DNA of 64,000 bases from Ruminococcaceae bacterium AB4001 (GTDB lineage Bacteria > Bacillota > Clostridia > Saccharofermentanales > Saccharofermentanaceae), in contig JHXJ01000002.1 of the NCBI GenBank assembly GCA_000621765.1, positions 124,001 through 188,000 of the forward strand. Reading direction: 5' to 3'. Both the position numbers and the translations under genes were made by a program. Under the pieces are notes generated by a model. That model did not search any database. It was not told the origin of the DNA and saw only the letters and a program-made list of their open reading frames with translations. Shown piece after piece: positions 10,225-18,721 of the stretch. The stretch's first letter is position 1, and every line of letters starts with the position of its first letter.

Positions 10225-10254
10225 GGGTTGTCTTGTACAAGGCAACCTTTTTTG
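10225..10254 (+). terminator. Intrinsic terminator closing the clpX/valS unit
   Basis: Stem GGTTGTCTT / AAGGCAACC (one T-G pair) with a GTAC loop, followed by a run of six T. It sits 24 bases after the stop of the membrane protein and before the convergent minus-strand rluB gene. The T-run is on the + strand only. Confidence 0.8.
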
Positions 10255-10293
10255 TTTTAGACTAAGAATGGATTAATTGTTATCATTTACAGA

Positions 10294-11004
10294 CTAAATC
10301 TCTTTTAGTAATTCCTTCTTTTCTTCCGCAGTCAGATGCCGCCACTTGCCGTTTTCGAGATCGCCAAGACGGATATTCATGAATCTAATGCGCTTGAGCC
10401 TGGTTACCCTGTAGCCTAAGTGCTCGCACATGCGCCTGATCTGGCGGTTAAGTCCCTGGTGAAGGATTATCTTGAAGGTTTTGTCATTGACGGGCGTAAG
10501 TTTGCAGGGAAGAGTGAGCTGTCCCAATACCGGAACACCTGACTCCATGGATTTCAGAAATGCCTTGTCGTATGGTCTGTTGACCGTGACGACATATTCT
10601 TTTTCGTGACCGTTCTCGGCACGCAGGAGCTTATTGACGATAGAACCGTCATTGGTAAGCAGGATCAGGCCTGAGGAGTTCTTGTCCAGACGCCCGACGG
10701 GGAAGATGCGCTCTTTATATCCTATGTAATCTATTATGTTTGAAGGATCCCTGTTGTCTGTCGTACAGGTGACACCGAGCGGCTTGTTGAATGCGATATA
10801 GACCATGGAATCGTCAGGTGTAATCCTGCGGCCGGAGACTTCAACAACGTCGCCGTCCATGACTTTGCTACCCTGAACAGCTACAGCGCCGTTTATCGTG
10901 ACTTTGCCCTGCTCAATGAGAGAATCCGCTTCGCGCCGGGAACAAAGCCCGGAAGAAGCGATATATTTGTTGAGCCTTATGCCTTCGGAATCAGTCCCAG
11001 ACAT
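10294..11004 (-). CDS. rluB: 23S rRNA pseudouridine synthase, RluB/RsuA family
   Basis: Converts uridines in 23S rRNA to pseudouridine. The 236-residue protein has an N-terminal S4 RNA-binding domain (residues about 8-55, IRLNKYIASSGLCSRREAD) and the catalytic motif GRLDKNSSGLILLTNDG with the nucleophilic Asp at about residue 107. A C-terminal QIRRMCEHLGYRV segment is typical of the RsuA/RluB group. The start codon lies inside the sensor kinase gene: ATGTCTGGGACTGA holds both the start here and the kinase stop, a 14-base overlap that implies translational coupling. In Bacillus, rluB is next to the resABCDE genes, so this arrangement partly preserves an old neighbourhood. Confidence 0.93.
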   Translation of the reverse strand: MSGTDSEGIRLNKYIASSGLCSRREADSLIEQGKVTINGAVAVQGSKVMDGDVVEVSGRRITPDDSMVYIAFNKPLGVTCTTDNRDPSNIIDYIGYKERIFPVGRLDKNSSGLILLTNDGSIVNKLLRAENGHEKEYVVTVNRPYDKAFLKSMESGVPVLGQLTLPCKLTPVNDKTFKIILHQGLNRQIRRMCEHLGYRVTRLKRIRFMNIRLGDLENGKWRHLTAEEKKELLKEI

Positions 11005-12799
11005 CCGGAACCTCTGCCTTGGTCAACGTGAATGTGAAGGTTGAACCTTCCTCGTATTTGCTGTTGACGGTGATTGTCTCGCCCATGTAAGTCAGGAGCT
11101 CTTTGGCGATCGAAAGACCTAAGCCGGAACCCTTCTTACCACGTGCGCGGTCTGCCTTAAAGAACCTGTCGAAGATATGACCGATATCGTATTCGTGGAT
11201 ACCTTGACCCGTGTCTGCAACTGATACATAGACCTTTTTCTCAGCTTCGATGTAGTCGGTAACGATTGTGATGCTCTTACCTGAAGGAGTATACTTTTTC
11301 GCATTGTCCAAAAGGATGACGAGAATCTGCTCGACTCGGTCCGGATTACCCATGACAGTAGGGAGTGTGCCGAAGTTGTTCTGTACGGAGAACTTGATGC
11401 CGGCTTCGTTCATGATTGGCTTGAACCTGATCTCGATGCTGTTGATAAGGTTATTGAGATTGAACGGGAACATCTTAAATGCGAGCGTTCTCGACTGGAG
11501 CTTGGAGAGCTCTAACATGTCGTCGATGAGTCTGGAGAGGCGCATTGTCTCGTTCAGAATGATCTGATAGTAACGCTGGCGGTCGGCTTCTTTCTTTACC
11601 ATGCCGTCAGACAGAGGCTCGATAAGACCTCTTAATGTCTGGAGAGGAGTACGGAGCTCGTGGGAGATGTTGGCAACGTAATCCTGACGGAATCTTTCGT
11701 TCTTCTGCTCTTCAAAGATATCTCTGAAGAATCCCGTAGCACCAATGATGGTGCTGTTATCGGTCGAGTCGTACTTAGGGATTATCGTGCACTGGTATGC
11801 GTAGTCTCTGTTATCGATCTGTCTTGTCTTGGTCTCGCCGGTAGCGATACATTCTTCGAAATCCTTCCAGACATCGTCGAAGGGGATGAGCTGGAGTCTT
11901 TCGGTAAACAGGTTGCTCTTGTCGGCACGCTCGAAAAGCTTATAAATAGCCTTGTTTGTTGTAACCGGGACAGCGTTGTTGTCTACAACGACGATACCGT
12001 CCGAGATAACATCGAAGATATCCTGGAGCTGGTTTCTTTCTGTTGTAAGATCGCTGATGGACTTTGAGAGCCTGTCGGCGAGGAAGTTAAAGGACTGACC
12101 GAGCTCACCGATCTCACCCTTATGTGACTCATCGGCCCTGACATCGAAATTACCTTTACCGTATTCCATCGCGATCTCGTTGATCTCCTGGATAGGAAGC
12201 ACCATTCTGCTGACGAAAGCGTAGGCAGGGACGAGCATCATTGCTGCCGCCATGAAGGTCGAGAGCAGGAGAATGTTGAGATATTTGTTTGTCAGGGTGT
12301 TATAGCCCTCAAGGTATGAGAGTGAGAATAGATAGTACGGATTGCCTTCGATGGTGACCGGGATCCTGACGACGAGGATTATCATGCCTTTTTCGTTCAG
12401 ATCGTCGCGGTAAGTATAGCCAATGCCGTTGTAATTACTGTATTCGACGGAATTGAGGGTAGGAAGGATGTTATAAGTGTCTTTGGAACTTAAGGTCTTA
12501 TTTTCGACACTTGTGCTGTTAATGATCTTTCCTTCAAGGGTAACGAGATAGTAGTCGTGTTTGGTGGCATTCGAAGCATCGAAAAAGAACCTTCTGGTGT
12601 CAACATCCGAAATATATTCCGGATGTGAGGTAAACAGTTCGAAGTAGATAGAGTCCTGGTTAATGGCCTTGTTGATCTCCATTTCCAGGGTTGCCGTGCT
12701 TCCTGCAACCAAAAAGGCAATTGTCGCAATAATGGCCGAAGCCATGAGTGACAATACGACAAGAGTCATTGTTCGCTTAAGAAGCGTACTTTGGAACAT
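10991..12799 (-). CDS. Membrane sensor histidine kinase (HAMP-PAS-HisKA-HATPase)
   Basis: 602-residue sensor kinase. Layout: first membrane helix at about residues 10-33; an extracellular sensing region of about 140 residues; second helix about 174-197; HAMP linker to about 250; PAS domain about 255-365; HisKA with the phospho-accepting His380 in ISHELRTPLQTL; and a C-terminal HATPase with N-box VILLDNAKKYTP and G-boxes DTGQGIHE and GKKGSGLGLSI. The architecture matches PhoR/WalK/ResE-type kinases. The kinase ATG directly abuts the response-regulator stop codon, so the two are one operon. Ligand is unknown; a redox (ResE-like) or phosphate role is possible because of rluB, but not shown. Confidence 0.93.
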   Translation of the reverse strand: MFQSTLLKRTMTLVVLSLMASAIIATIAFLVAGSTATLEMEINKAINQDSIYFELFTSHPEYISDVDTRRFFFDASNATKHDYYLVTLEGKIINSTSVENKTLSSKDTYNILPTLNSVEYSNYNGIGYTYRDDLNEKGMIILVVRIPVTIEGNPYYLFSLSYLEGYNTLTNKYLNILLLSTFMAAAMMLVPAYAFVSRMVLPIQEINEIAMEYGKGNFDVRADESHKGEIGELGQSFNFLADRLSKSISDLTTERNQLQDIFDVISDGIVVVDNNAVPVTTNKAIYKLFERADKSNLFTERLQLIPFDDVWKDFEECIATGETKTRQIDNRDYAYQCTIIPKYDSTDNSTIIGATGFFRDIFEEQKNERFRQDYVANISHELRTPLQTLRGLIEPLSDGMVKKEADRQRYYQIILNETMRLSRLIDDMLELSKLQSRTLAFKMFPFNLNNLINSIEIRFKPIMNEAGIKFSVQNNFGTLPTVMGNPDRVEQILVILLDNAKKYTPSGKSITIVTDYIEAEKKVYVSVADTGQGIHEYDIGHIFDRFFKADRARGKKGSGLGLSIAKELLTYMGETITVNSKYEEGSTFTFTLTKAEVPDVWD

Positions 12800-13486
12800 T
12801 TACGAGACCTCGAATTTGTAGCCGATACCGTAGATTGTCTGGATAGACCAGGGGGCGTTATCGTAAGTGATCTTCTGTCTGATCCTCTTGATGTGGGTAT
12901 CTACAGTTCTTGAATCACCATTGTAATCAACACCCCATACCGATTCGAGTATCTGGTCACGTCCGAAGACCTGACCGGGATGGGAAGCCAGGAGATAAAG
13001 GATCTCAACTTCCTTAGGCGTGCAGGGAACACCCTCGCCGTTTGATTTGACTGCATAATTGTTGAGGTTGATCTCAAGTCCTTCAAATGTAAGAACGGAA
13101 GACGGCTTGGGAGCGTCACCGAAACGGCGCAGTACCGCCTTAACTCTCGCGATTACCTCACGGGGAGAGAAGGGCTTTACTATATAGTCGTCCGCACCAA
13201 GCTCAAGACCAACAATCTTGTCGATCTCTTCGCCCTTGGCTGTGAGCATGATGATGGGCGTAGCCATTGATTTCCTTAATTCACGGCAGACATCCAGACC
13301 GCTCATCTCGGGCATCATTACGTCGAGAAGGATGAGGTCGGGCTTAGTCGTCTGGGCCATCTCAAGAGATTCCCTTCCGTCGTAAGCGTCGGAATGCGTG
13401 AAATTATCGTTATCCAGATATAAGCTTAATGATTCGTGTACGACCGGGTCGTCATCACAGATCAAGATGTTAGGTGCTACTGACAT
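12800..13486 (-). CDS. OmpR/PhoB-family response regulator
   Basis: 228 residues: receiver domain with acidic pocket (CDDDP), phospho-accepting Asp55 in LILLDVMMPEMSG, the conserved Thr and Lys (MLTAKG, IVKPFSPRE), then a winged-helix DNA-binding domain with VWGVDYNGDSRTVDTHIKRIRQKI. It is the partner of the kinase just downstream, whose ATG begins where this gene's TAA ends. The protein most resembles WalR/PhoP/ResD types. It is the first gene of the minus-strand unit and has a predicted promoter at 13517-13546. Confidence 0.95.
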   Translation of the reverse strand: MSVAPNILICDDDPVVHESLSLYLDNDNFTHSDAYDGRESLEMAQTTKPDLILLDVMMPEMSGLDVCRELRKSMATPIIMLTAKGEEIDKIVGLELGADDYIVKPFSPREVIARVKAVLRRFGDAPKPSSVLTFEGLEINLNNYAVKSNGEGVPCTPKEVEILYLLASHPGQVFGRDQILESVWGVDYNGDSRTVDTHIKRIRQKITYDNAPWSIQTIYGIGYKFEVS

Positions 13487-13516
13487 AATTACTGACCCCC
13501 AATTCTATTAGTGAAT

Positions 13517-13546
13517 ATTATATTATTCTTTAGGATAAAAGTGCAA
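13517..13546 (-). promoter_or_regulatory. Predicted promoter for the response regulator-kinase-rluB operon
   Basis: Read on the minus strand: -35 TTGCAC (complement of 13541-13546), 18 bases, -10 TATAAT (complement of 13517-13522). Transcription would start near 13510. It is divergent from the lipoprotein promoter at 13581-13609, with only about 35 bases between the two -35 elements, so a shared regulator could bind here. Confidence 0.55.
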
Positions 13547-13580
13547 ATTCAAATCTAAAATCAAATATTCTTATTATTTA

Positions 13581-13609
13581 TTGAGTTTTGCTGCAAATAA
13601 ATATAGAAT
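13581..13609 (+). promoter_or_regulatory. Predicted sigma-A promoter for the first lipoprotein of the cluster
   Basis: -35 TTGAGT (13581-13586), 17-base spacer, -10 TAGAAT (13604-13609). The start site would be near 13616, 26 bases before the chosen ATG at 13642. Because the TTG at 13588 lies inside this promoter, it is not a credible start codon. Confidence 0.6.
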
Positions 13610-13641
13610 TTATCAGTACAAGGATAAGGGAGGATAAGCAG

Positions 13642-15021
13642 ATGATCAATAATTCATTGAAGAAGTTTATATCTGTTGTAATGACCGGCGCTATCGTATT
13701 CGGTATGACCGGCTGTCTTGATTTCGGCGGGGGCAAAAAGGAAGTCCTCGAGGCCGCTGAGACTCTTGGAGAAAACATCATCGCAGCAAATGCCAACAAG
13801 CTCATCAAGTTCTCGACGCTTGATAAGAAGGATAAGGAAGCTGAGTCACTGACCTCACTCCTTTCGAGCAGCGACAGAAATGACGACGAGAAGGCATTTT
13901 TCAAAGCAATCGAAGATTCGCTCGAATATGAAGTCGATGAAGAGTCAGTCGCGATCAAAAAGGATACTGCTACAGTAGATATCAATATCACCATTGCGGA
14001 TTACGAGGATATCATTGATGCAGACTATCACGATATCGATTCTCTTACTGGCGCAATCAAGAATGCTGATACCAAAGAGATCACTTTTACCGCTGAATTC
14101 GTCAAGCAGGACAAGGAATGGATCCCTGACAATGTAGGCAGCAAGAAGTTCATGAAGATCTATGACTATAGAAATGTCGAGCTTTCTTTCAAAGTAACCG
14201 GTGAAATGATCAGGGACTGGATTAACCTGAAAATCAGTGAATTCTGGCTTTCAAATAACGGTACATATGTTGACACGAATTTCATCCAGTACGACTATTT
14301 CTTCGATTCGGCAGTCCTGGATTACGCAGACCGCAACATCTACGTTTATTACATTGTCATAGCTGAGAACGGAGATATCCTCTACACCAGTGAAGACATT
14401 CTTTTCGGTCAGTCCACTAATATCTCCTGCCGTTATGATACAGCTGCTATCGGTCAGCCGAACGCTCTCCTTGATGCCGGAACTTATTGCATCCAGCTTA
14501 GAATGAAGGAAGACGATTTTACTATTGATAGCCAGACTGCAATTGTAGAACATACCGAGATCACCGTTCCTACCGGCAACAATGGCGGTAACGGCGGCAA
14601 CGGCGGAAGCACTTCAAGCGGAGAAGGCGTATATTTCGATTATTACGACCAGTCCTTTAAGCAGTATGTAATTTCAGCTGACTGGTTCGAATATGATGTC
14701 GATGAAGGAAAACTTACAAACGGCTGTTTCTATGACAAGTCTGTTGAGTACATTGCATTCTCTATTCAGGTAACAGCTGACTGCAATAAGCAGCTCACAT
14801 ATCTGTACTACTATGCAGCTGACGAGAATAGCCTCGGTGATGCTCTTTCCGGTTCACCGATCTTCTCTGATACGATCGGAGTAAGCGAATACGAAAACGG
14901 CAGATACTATGACATCGATTATGCTACGAACGGAGAAGCTCAGGCCGGTTACTACATCGTTATCGTTTTCGATGCTGATACGAATTCGAATCTCCTGTAC
15001 GGCTTCTGCAAAGTTTCATGA
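13642..15021 (+). CDS. Predicted lipoprotein with Gly/Asn-rich linker (paralogue A), function unknown
   Basis: 459 residues from ATG 13642, chosen because GGGAGG at 13630-13635 precedes it and the protein then begins with a signal peptide (MINNSLKKFISVV) ending in lipobox MTGC. An N-terminal helical part (about residues 25-130) is followed by a beta-rich domain, a low-complexity Gly/Asn linker (GNNGGNGGNGGST), and a C-terminal beta-domain with the pattern YYDIDYATNGEAQAGYYIVI. The C-terminal domain is clearly related to that of the next lipoprotein (ACYDIDYTPEEMKPGFYGLV). Likely a membrane-anchored surface protein. I recognise no named family. Confidence 0.8.
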   Translation: MINNSLKKFISVVMTGAIVFGMTGCLDFGGGKKEVLEAAETLGENIIAANANKLIKFSTLDKKDKEAESLTSLLSSSDRNDDEKAFFKAIEDSLEYEVDEESVAIKKDTATVDINITIADYEDIIDADYHDIDSLTGAIKNADTKEITFTAEFVKQDKEWIPDNVGSKKFMKIYDYRNVELSFKVTGEMIRDWINLKISEFWLSNNGTYVDTNFIQYDYFFDSAVLDYADRNIYVYYIVIAENGDILYTSEDILFGQSTNISCRYDTAAIGQPNALLDAGTYCIQLRMKEDDFTIDSQTAIVEHTEITVPTGNNGGNGGNGGSTSSGEGVYFDYYDQSFKQYVISADWFEYDVDEGKLTNGCFYDKSVEYIAFSIQVTADCNKQLTYLYYYAADENSLGDALSGSPIFSDTIGVSEYENGRYYDIDYATNGEAQAGYYIVIVFDADTNSNLLYGFCKVS

Positions 15022-15050
15022 GAATCTGCCTGATTGAATCAAGGCAAGTT

Positions 15051-15059
15051 TGATATAAT
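15051..15059 (+). promoter_or_regulatory. Extended -10 promoter for lipoprotein B
   Basis: TGATATAAT forms an extended -10 (TG-N-TATAAT); no good -35 is seen. Followed by TGTCGAAAATAAAG. The same pattern (TGATATAAT, then CGAAA-TTAAAG) occurs before lipoprotein C at 16492, which suggests that promoter and gene were duplicated together. Confidence 0.5.
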
Positions 15060-15071
15060 ATGTCGAAAATA

Positions 15072-15099
15072 AAGTGGCGCCTTTAATGAGGCGCCACTT
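15072..15099 (+). other. Perfect 10-bp hairpin in the leader of lipoprotein B
   Basis: Arms AAGTGGCGCC (15072-15081) and GGCGCCACTT (15090-15099) with an 8-base loop. There is no T-run on the + strand after it, so it is not a good terminator for the upstream gene; on the minus strand it is followed by TTATTTTCG but no minus gene reads through it. With the extended -10 at 15051-15059 it would lie at the very 5' end of the lipoprotein B mRNA, about 20 bases before the start codon. mRNA-stabilising or regulatory roles are possible. Confidence 0.55.
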
Positions 15100-15122
15100 A
15101 AATGTGAGGAAATAGGAATTTG

Positions 15123-16484
15123 ATGCGAAGAACATATAGAATCTTAATTGCCGCATTGCTGGTCTGCTGCGAAGTTCTTTCATGCTGTGGCTGCGGCAGT
15201 CCGGACCGAGGTGATGAGGCAAGAGCTGCCTGCGAGACCTTCTGCGAATCCGTAAAGGCGGGAGATACAGCGAAGATCTTAACGTATTTAAACGGTGAGG
15301 CTTCCGAAGAGGCGTTGAACGGACTGATCAATCCTCCGGAATTCAACCAGGAGCAGACAGCTGTATCCCAGGCGATCAAGGAATCCACCACGTATTCAAT
15401 CCAGGATCCCGTGTATGACAAGAACGCGAAAACTGCAACGGTTTTCGTCGTCTGGAATCAGGCTGACCTGTCCGCTGATGAAGTTATAAACGCAAACAGC
15501 ATCGAAGAATTCAAAACGGCTGTCACATCCGTACCGGCAAAGTATTTTACCTTAAGCCTGACGGTCGATCTGAGCGGAGAATTTGCAAGTATCCAGAATC
15601 CTATGGAGACCGTTTATTCCGTTTACGCATACAATACCGTAGACCTGAATATCATGCCCGGAGCTCTTTCGGATTATTTCGTTAAAGTAAGTCCGGTCCT
15701 GGCTCCGAAAGGCGTCTATTCCAATGTCGATGCCATCGGCATCCGCGTCGATTTCCAGGAGGCTGTTGACACCTTAAGGATGATTCCGGATGTTTACTAT
15801 ACTGTCGCCAGAAACGGTGAGGTAATCTACACTTCGGATCTTATTGATTTTTTTGGCACTCACAGTTTAAGGCTTGATTACACTACTGAGATGACCAGCG
15901 CCGGAGATCTCAATGAAGATGGTTTTATCACTGACGGCAGCTACATGTTCATGGTCTTCGATTCTCATTCCAAAGAGATATGCCGCTGTGAATGTACGGT
16001 CGAGAATGTCCTTTTGGAAAAAGAGGAGTTCCAGTTCGAGAAATACAAGAAAGACCATTATCTTTCAAACCTCGTTTACGACATCAAGGACAGCGAACTT
16101 ATGGCAACTTCGTTCATTTATAAGACCGGATGGTGGGATTACGACGGTACTTCAGTCGGAAAGAGCGCCTTTGCTTCAAATACTAAGACACTCGGATTCT
16201 CTCTTGCCGTAAGCTCCACAAATGATAAGGAACTGTATTTCGATTATTATTTCAGTAAGGAAGCTGATTTCAGTGACATCGGAGAGACCGGTCCTGCATT
16301 CAGTTCATCCTTAAGACCTACGATCTATGAAGACCAGGCATGCTACGATATCGACTATACGCCTGAGGAGATGAAGCCTGGCTTCTACGGACTCGTCGTT
16401 TACGGAGACGCTGCGAAGAAACATATCCTGTTTACTGCAGCATGCATCGTTGTCGAAGAGAAGAGCGGAGATGTCATAGACTGA
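15123..16484 (+). CDS. Predicted lipoprotein (paralogue B), function unknown
   Basis: 453 residues from ATG 15123; a TTG three bases earlier is less likely. The signal peptide MRRTYRILIAALLVCC leads to cysteines in LSCCGCG, a probable lipobox. Domain order follows lipoprotein A: helical N-terminal part (AARAACETFCESVKAGDTAK, compare AAETLGENIIAANANKLIK in A), a central beta-domain, then the C-terminal domain with YDIDYTPEEMKPGFYGLV. The central part also resembles lipoprotein C. A strong hairpin lies in its leader. Function unknown; likely a surface-anchored protein. Confidence 0.8.
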   Translation: MRRTYRILIAALLVCCEVLSCCGCGSPDRGDEARAACETFCESVKAGDTAKILTYLNGEASEEALNGLINPPEFNQEQTAVSQAIKESTTYSIQDPVYDKNAKTATVFVVWNQADLSADEVINANSIEEFKTAVTSVPAKYFTLSLTVDLSGEFASIQNPMETVYSVYAYNTVDLNIMPGALSDYFVKVSPVLAPKGVYSNVDAIGIRVDFQEAVDTLRMIPDVYYTVARNGEVIYTSDLIDFFGTHSLRLDYTTEMTSAGDLNEDGFITDGSYMFMVFDSHSKEICRCECTVENVLLEKEEFQFEKYKKDHYLSNLVYDIKDSELMATSFIYKTGWWDYDGTSVGKSAFASNTKTLGFSLAVSSTNDKELYFDYYFSKEADFSDIGETGPAFSSSLRPTIYEDQACYDIDYTPEEMKPGFYGLVVYGDAAKKHILFTAACIVVEEKSGDVID

Positions 16485-16491
16485 CGATCCC

Positions 16492-16500
16492 TGATATAAT
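16492..16500 (+). promoter_or_regulatory. Extended -10 promoter for lipoprotein C
   Basis: TGATATAAT (TG-N-TATAAT) seven bases after the stop of lipoprotein B, followed by CTATCCGAAATTAAAGGGGG. It resembles the element at 15051 in both the -10 and the downstream CGAAA/TAAAG. A start site near 16507 would give a leader of about 17 bases. Confidence 0.5.
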
Positions 16501-16523
16501 CTATCCGAAATTAAAGGGGGACT

Positions 16524-17117
16524 ATGGCTGAACTGAAAGGAAAGCTTTATTTCAAGAGGATCGCGGCATTGCTGATTACGGTGCCGTTGCTCTTTGGTAC
16601 TGCTTCCTGTTCTTCGATTGATAATATCCTTGGCGGTCGGGAGACCCATTCGGGAAGAACATATTCTTCAGAGCCTAGCAAACCCGAACGCGGTTCACAT
16701 ACTTCGGAAACCACATACGAGACCATGCAGCCAACAGGCACATATCCCTCTGAAACTACTGTGTTTCAGGACCTTGATTACGATTATGTCATGGACCATT
16801 ACGTATATTGCATCTGGTACGATCCTACTGAGGACAATCCGGTCTATAATCTGTATTTCGACTCTAAGGATATGTTTGCGCTCAAAGGGGTTTTCTACTT
16901 TTCGGAGCCGCTGACAGTTGTTTTCGAAGCAAAGCTCTATATGAACGATGATGTCCTTTTGACAAGGCAGGTAAAGCTCAATGACAAAGTCACTGCCGAA
17001 GCTGATTTTTCCGCCGGACTTGAAGGGCTTGGGACATTTGCGCCCGGAACGTACAAGATAGAATTGCTTTATAATGGTGAGCGGGTAGCTATTACGAACG
17101 CCATTGAGGTGACTTAA
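16524..17117 (+). CDS. Small predicted lipoprotein (paralogue C), function unknown
   Basis: 197 residues. Signal peptide with hydrophobic core IAALLITVPLLFGTASC; the lipobox Cys is about residue 29. A Ser/Thr/Pro-rich stretch (about residues 40-78) acts as a linker, followed by one beta-rich domain (residues about 85-197) that resembles the central domain of lipoproteins A and B, for example LKGVFYFSEPLTVVFEAKL and FAPGTYKIELLYNGE. It looks like a shortened relative. RBS AAGGGGG at 16513-16519. It ends one base before the methyltransferase start, so they are probably cotranscribed. Confidence 0.78.
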   Translation: MAELKGKLYFKRIAALLITVPLLFGTASCSSIDNILGGRETHSGRTYSSEPSKPERGSHTSETTYETMQPTGTYPSETTVFQDLDYDYVMDHYVYCIWYDPTEDNPVYNLYFDSKDMFALKGVFYFSEPLTVVFEAKLYMNDDVLLTRQVKLNDKVTAEADFSAGLEGLGTFAPGTYKIELLYNGERVAITNAIEVT

Positions 17118-17118
17118 G

Positions 17119-18018
17119 ATGTTTATATCCGGTAACTGGAAAGATTATGAGCTCCTCTATTGCGGAGGCGGAGAGAAATACGAGCGTTGGGGCGACGTCG
17201 TTTTAAGACGCCCTGATCCGCAGGCTGTCTGGCCGGTAATAAGGGACGGCAGAGAGATATCCATGGACGAACTCGAAAAGCCCAACGCTTTCTACACCAG
17301 GAGCGATAAGGGCGGAGGAGCCTGGACAAGGCTTAAGAATTTCCCGTCGACATGGAAGATAAGCTACGATTCGCTGGGCAAGAAGCTCACATTCATAATT
17401 GAACCTACTGCATTCAAGCACACAGGACTTTTCCCCGAGCAGGCTTCAAACTGGGATTTCTGCGGAGATCTCATCGAGAAGGCCAAAGAAAAAGGGAAGA
17501 AGGACGTCCGGATACTGAATCTTTTCGCGTATACGGGTGCGCAGACATTGGCAAGCGCCGCTCACGGTGCTGACGAAGTCGTTCATGTCGATGCTTCCAA
17601 GGGCATGATCGCCCGCGCCAAGGAAAACATAAAGGAATCCGGCCTTGAAGACCGATATGTCAGGTTCATCGCCGAAGACTGCAAGAAATTCGTAGAGCGC
17701 GAGATCAGAAGAGGCCGCAAATACGACGGCATCATCATGGATCCGCCTTCATACGGCAGGGGACCTTCGGGCGAATTGTGGAAGCTTGAAGATTCCTTCT
17801 ATGACCTTGTTAAGCTTTGCGCAAACCTTATTTCGGACGATCCGCTGTTCTTTATCGCAAGCTCCTATGCCACGGGCATAACCGCGCAGGCATCCGGACA
17901 GATATTAAAGCTCGCCATTCCGGGCGGAAAGGTCGAAGCTGAAGAGCTCATGCTTCCGGTATCGAAGATGGGAGTATTCCTTCCCTGCGGCCAGACTGCG
18001 AGATGGACAGCCAAGTGA
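17119..18018 (+). CDS. Class I SAM-dependent methyltransferase, RlmI/RlmK-like
   Basis: 299 residues. The Rossmann-type SAM-binding motif is NLFAYTGAQTLASAAHGADE, with the acidic residue in VVHVDASKGM, and the catalytic-region motif is IIMDPPSYGRGPSGE (DPPSY, as in RlmI-like 23S rRNA cytosine-C5 methyltransferases and PF10672 relatives). There is no N-terminal PUA domain, so it is not a true RlmI. The target is likely rRNA but cannot be named from sequence. The gene starts one base after the lipoprotein C stop and overlaps the next pseudouridine synthase by 16 bases, making an RNA-modification pair. Confidence 0.85.
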   Translation: MFISGNWKDYELLYCGGGEKYERWGDVVLRRPDPQAVWPVIRDGREISMDELEKPNAFYTRSDKGGGAWTRLKNFPSTWKISYDSLGKKLTFIIEPTAFKHTGLFPEQASNWDFCGDLIEKAKEKGKKDVRILNLFAYTGAQTLASAAHGADEVVHVDASKGMIARAKENIKESGLEDRYVRFIAEDCKKFVEREIRRGRKYDGIIMDPPSYGRGPSGELWKLEDSFYDLVKLCANLISDDPLFFIASSYATGITAQASGQILKLAIPGGKVEAEELMLPVSKMGVFLPCGQTARWTAK

Positions 18019-18695
18019 TCGTGATCTCAAACGGTGTACAAGTCCTCTATGAGGACAATCATATAATCGTTGCTATCAAGCCCGCCGGAGTATTATCCCA
18101 GAGCGACGGCAGTAAAAGCCCTGATATGCTGACGATCCTCAAAGCTTACATCAAAGAGAAGTACGAAAAGCCGGGCGAAGTATATCTGGGTCTTGTACAC
18201 AGGCTCGATAAACCTGTTTCCGGCGTTATGGTCTTTGCCCGCACGAGCAAGGCTGCATCAAGACTTTCCGAACAGATAAGACAGGGAAGAGTCGACAAGA
18301 TATACAGATGCGTCGTTGATGGCGTTCTTGATGGTGAAGGAAGGCTCGAAAATTATATCCGTAAAGACGAAGAAACGAATATGGTTACCGTCTCAGATAA
18401 GGAAAAGCCGGGATTTAAGGTCTGTTATCTCGACTATAAGGCTATCTGCACCAAAGACGGTCTTACGCTTGCCGAAGTAAAGCTCGGAACGGGAAGACCA
18501 CACCAGATCAGGGCACAGATGTCACACAGCGGACACCCGCTTTTGGGAGACCAGAAGTACGGAAAAAGGGACAAAAATTGCAAAGATGTTGCCCTCCAGG
18601 CGTTCAGATTGTCTTTCGAACACCCTGTAAAGCGCGAGATCATTACGTTTGAGGCCCCTTTCCCGGATGATTATCCGTGGAGCCTTTTTGCTTGA
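18003..18695 (+). CDS. RluA-family pseudouridine synthase
   Basis: 230 residues, without an S4 domain. The catalytic motif is VHRLDKPVSGVMVFA with the nucleophilic Asp at residue 69, and the family region GRPHQIRAQMSHSGHPLLGDQKYG follows. Short RluA-type enzymes of this kind modify 23S rRNA or tRNA; the exact site is not deducible. The start lies 16 bases inside the methyltransferase gene, so translation is probably coupled. Its stop overlaps the -35 element of the ileS promoter. Confidence 0.9.
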   Translation: MDSQVIVISNGVQVLYEDNHIIVAIKPAGVLSQSDGSKSPDMLTILKAYIKEKYEKPGEVYLGLVHRLDKPVSGVMVFARTSKAASRLSEQIRQGRVDKIYRCVVDGVLDGEGRLENYIRKDEETNMVTVSDKEKPGFKVCYLDYKAICTKDGLTLAEVKLGTGRPHQIRAQMSHSGHPLLGDQKYGKRDKNCKDVALQAFRLSFEHPVKREIITFEAPFPDDYPWSLFA

Positions 18696-18721
18696 CTTTA
18701 AAGACCGTTAAAACCTATAAT
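18692..18721 (+). promoter_or_regulatory. Predicted sigma-A promoter for ileS
   Basis: -35 TTGACT (18692-18697), spacer of 18, -10 TATAAT (18716-18721). A start near 18728 leaves about 37 bases of leader. This is too short for a T-box riboswitch, which Firmicutes ileS genes often carry. Confidence 0.65.

Noticed and set aside
13588-13641. TTG start at 13588 for the first lipoprotein
   Set aside because: It lies within the predicted promoter, and the ATG at 13642 has a ribosome binding site and yields a proper signal peptide.
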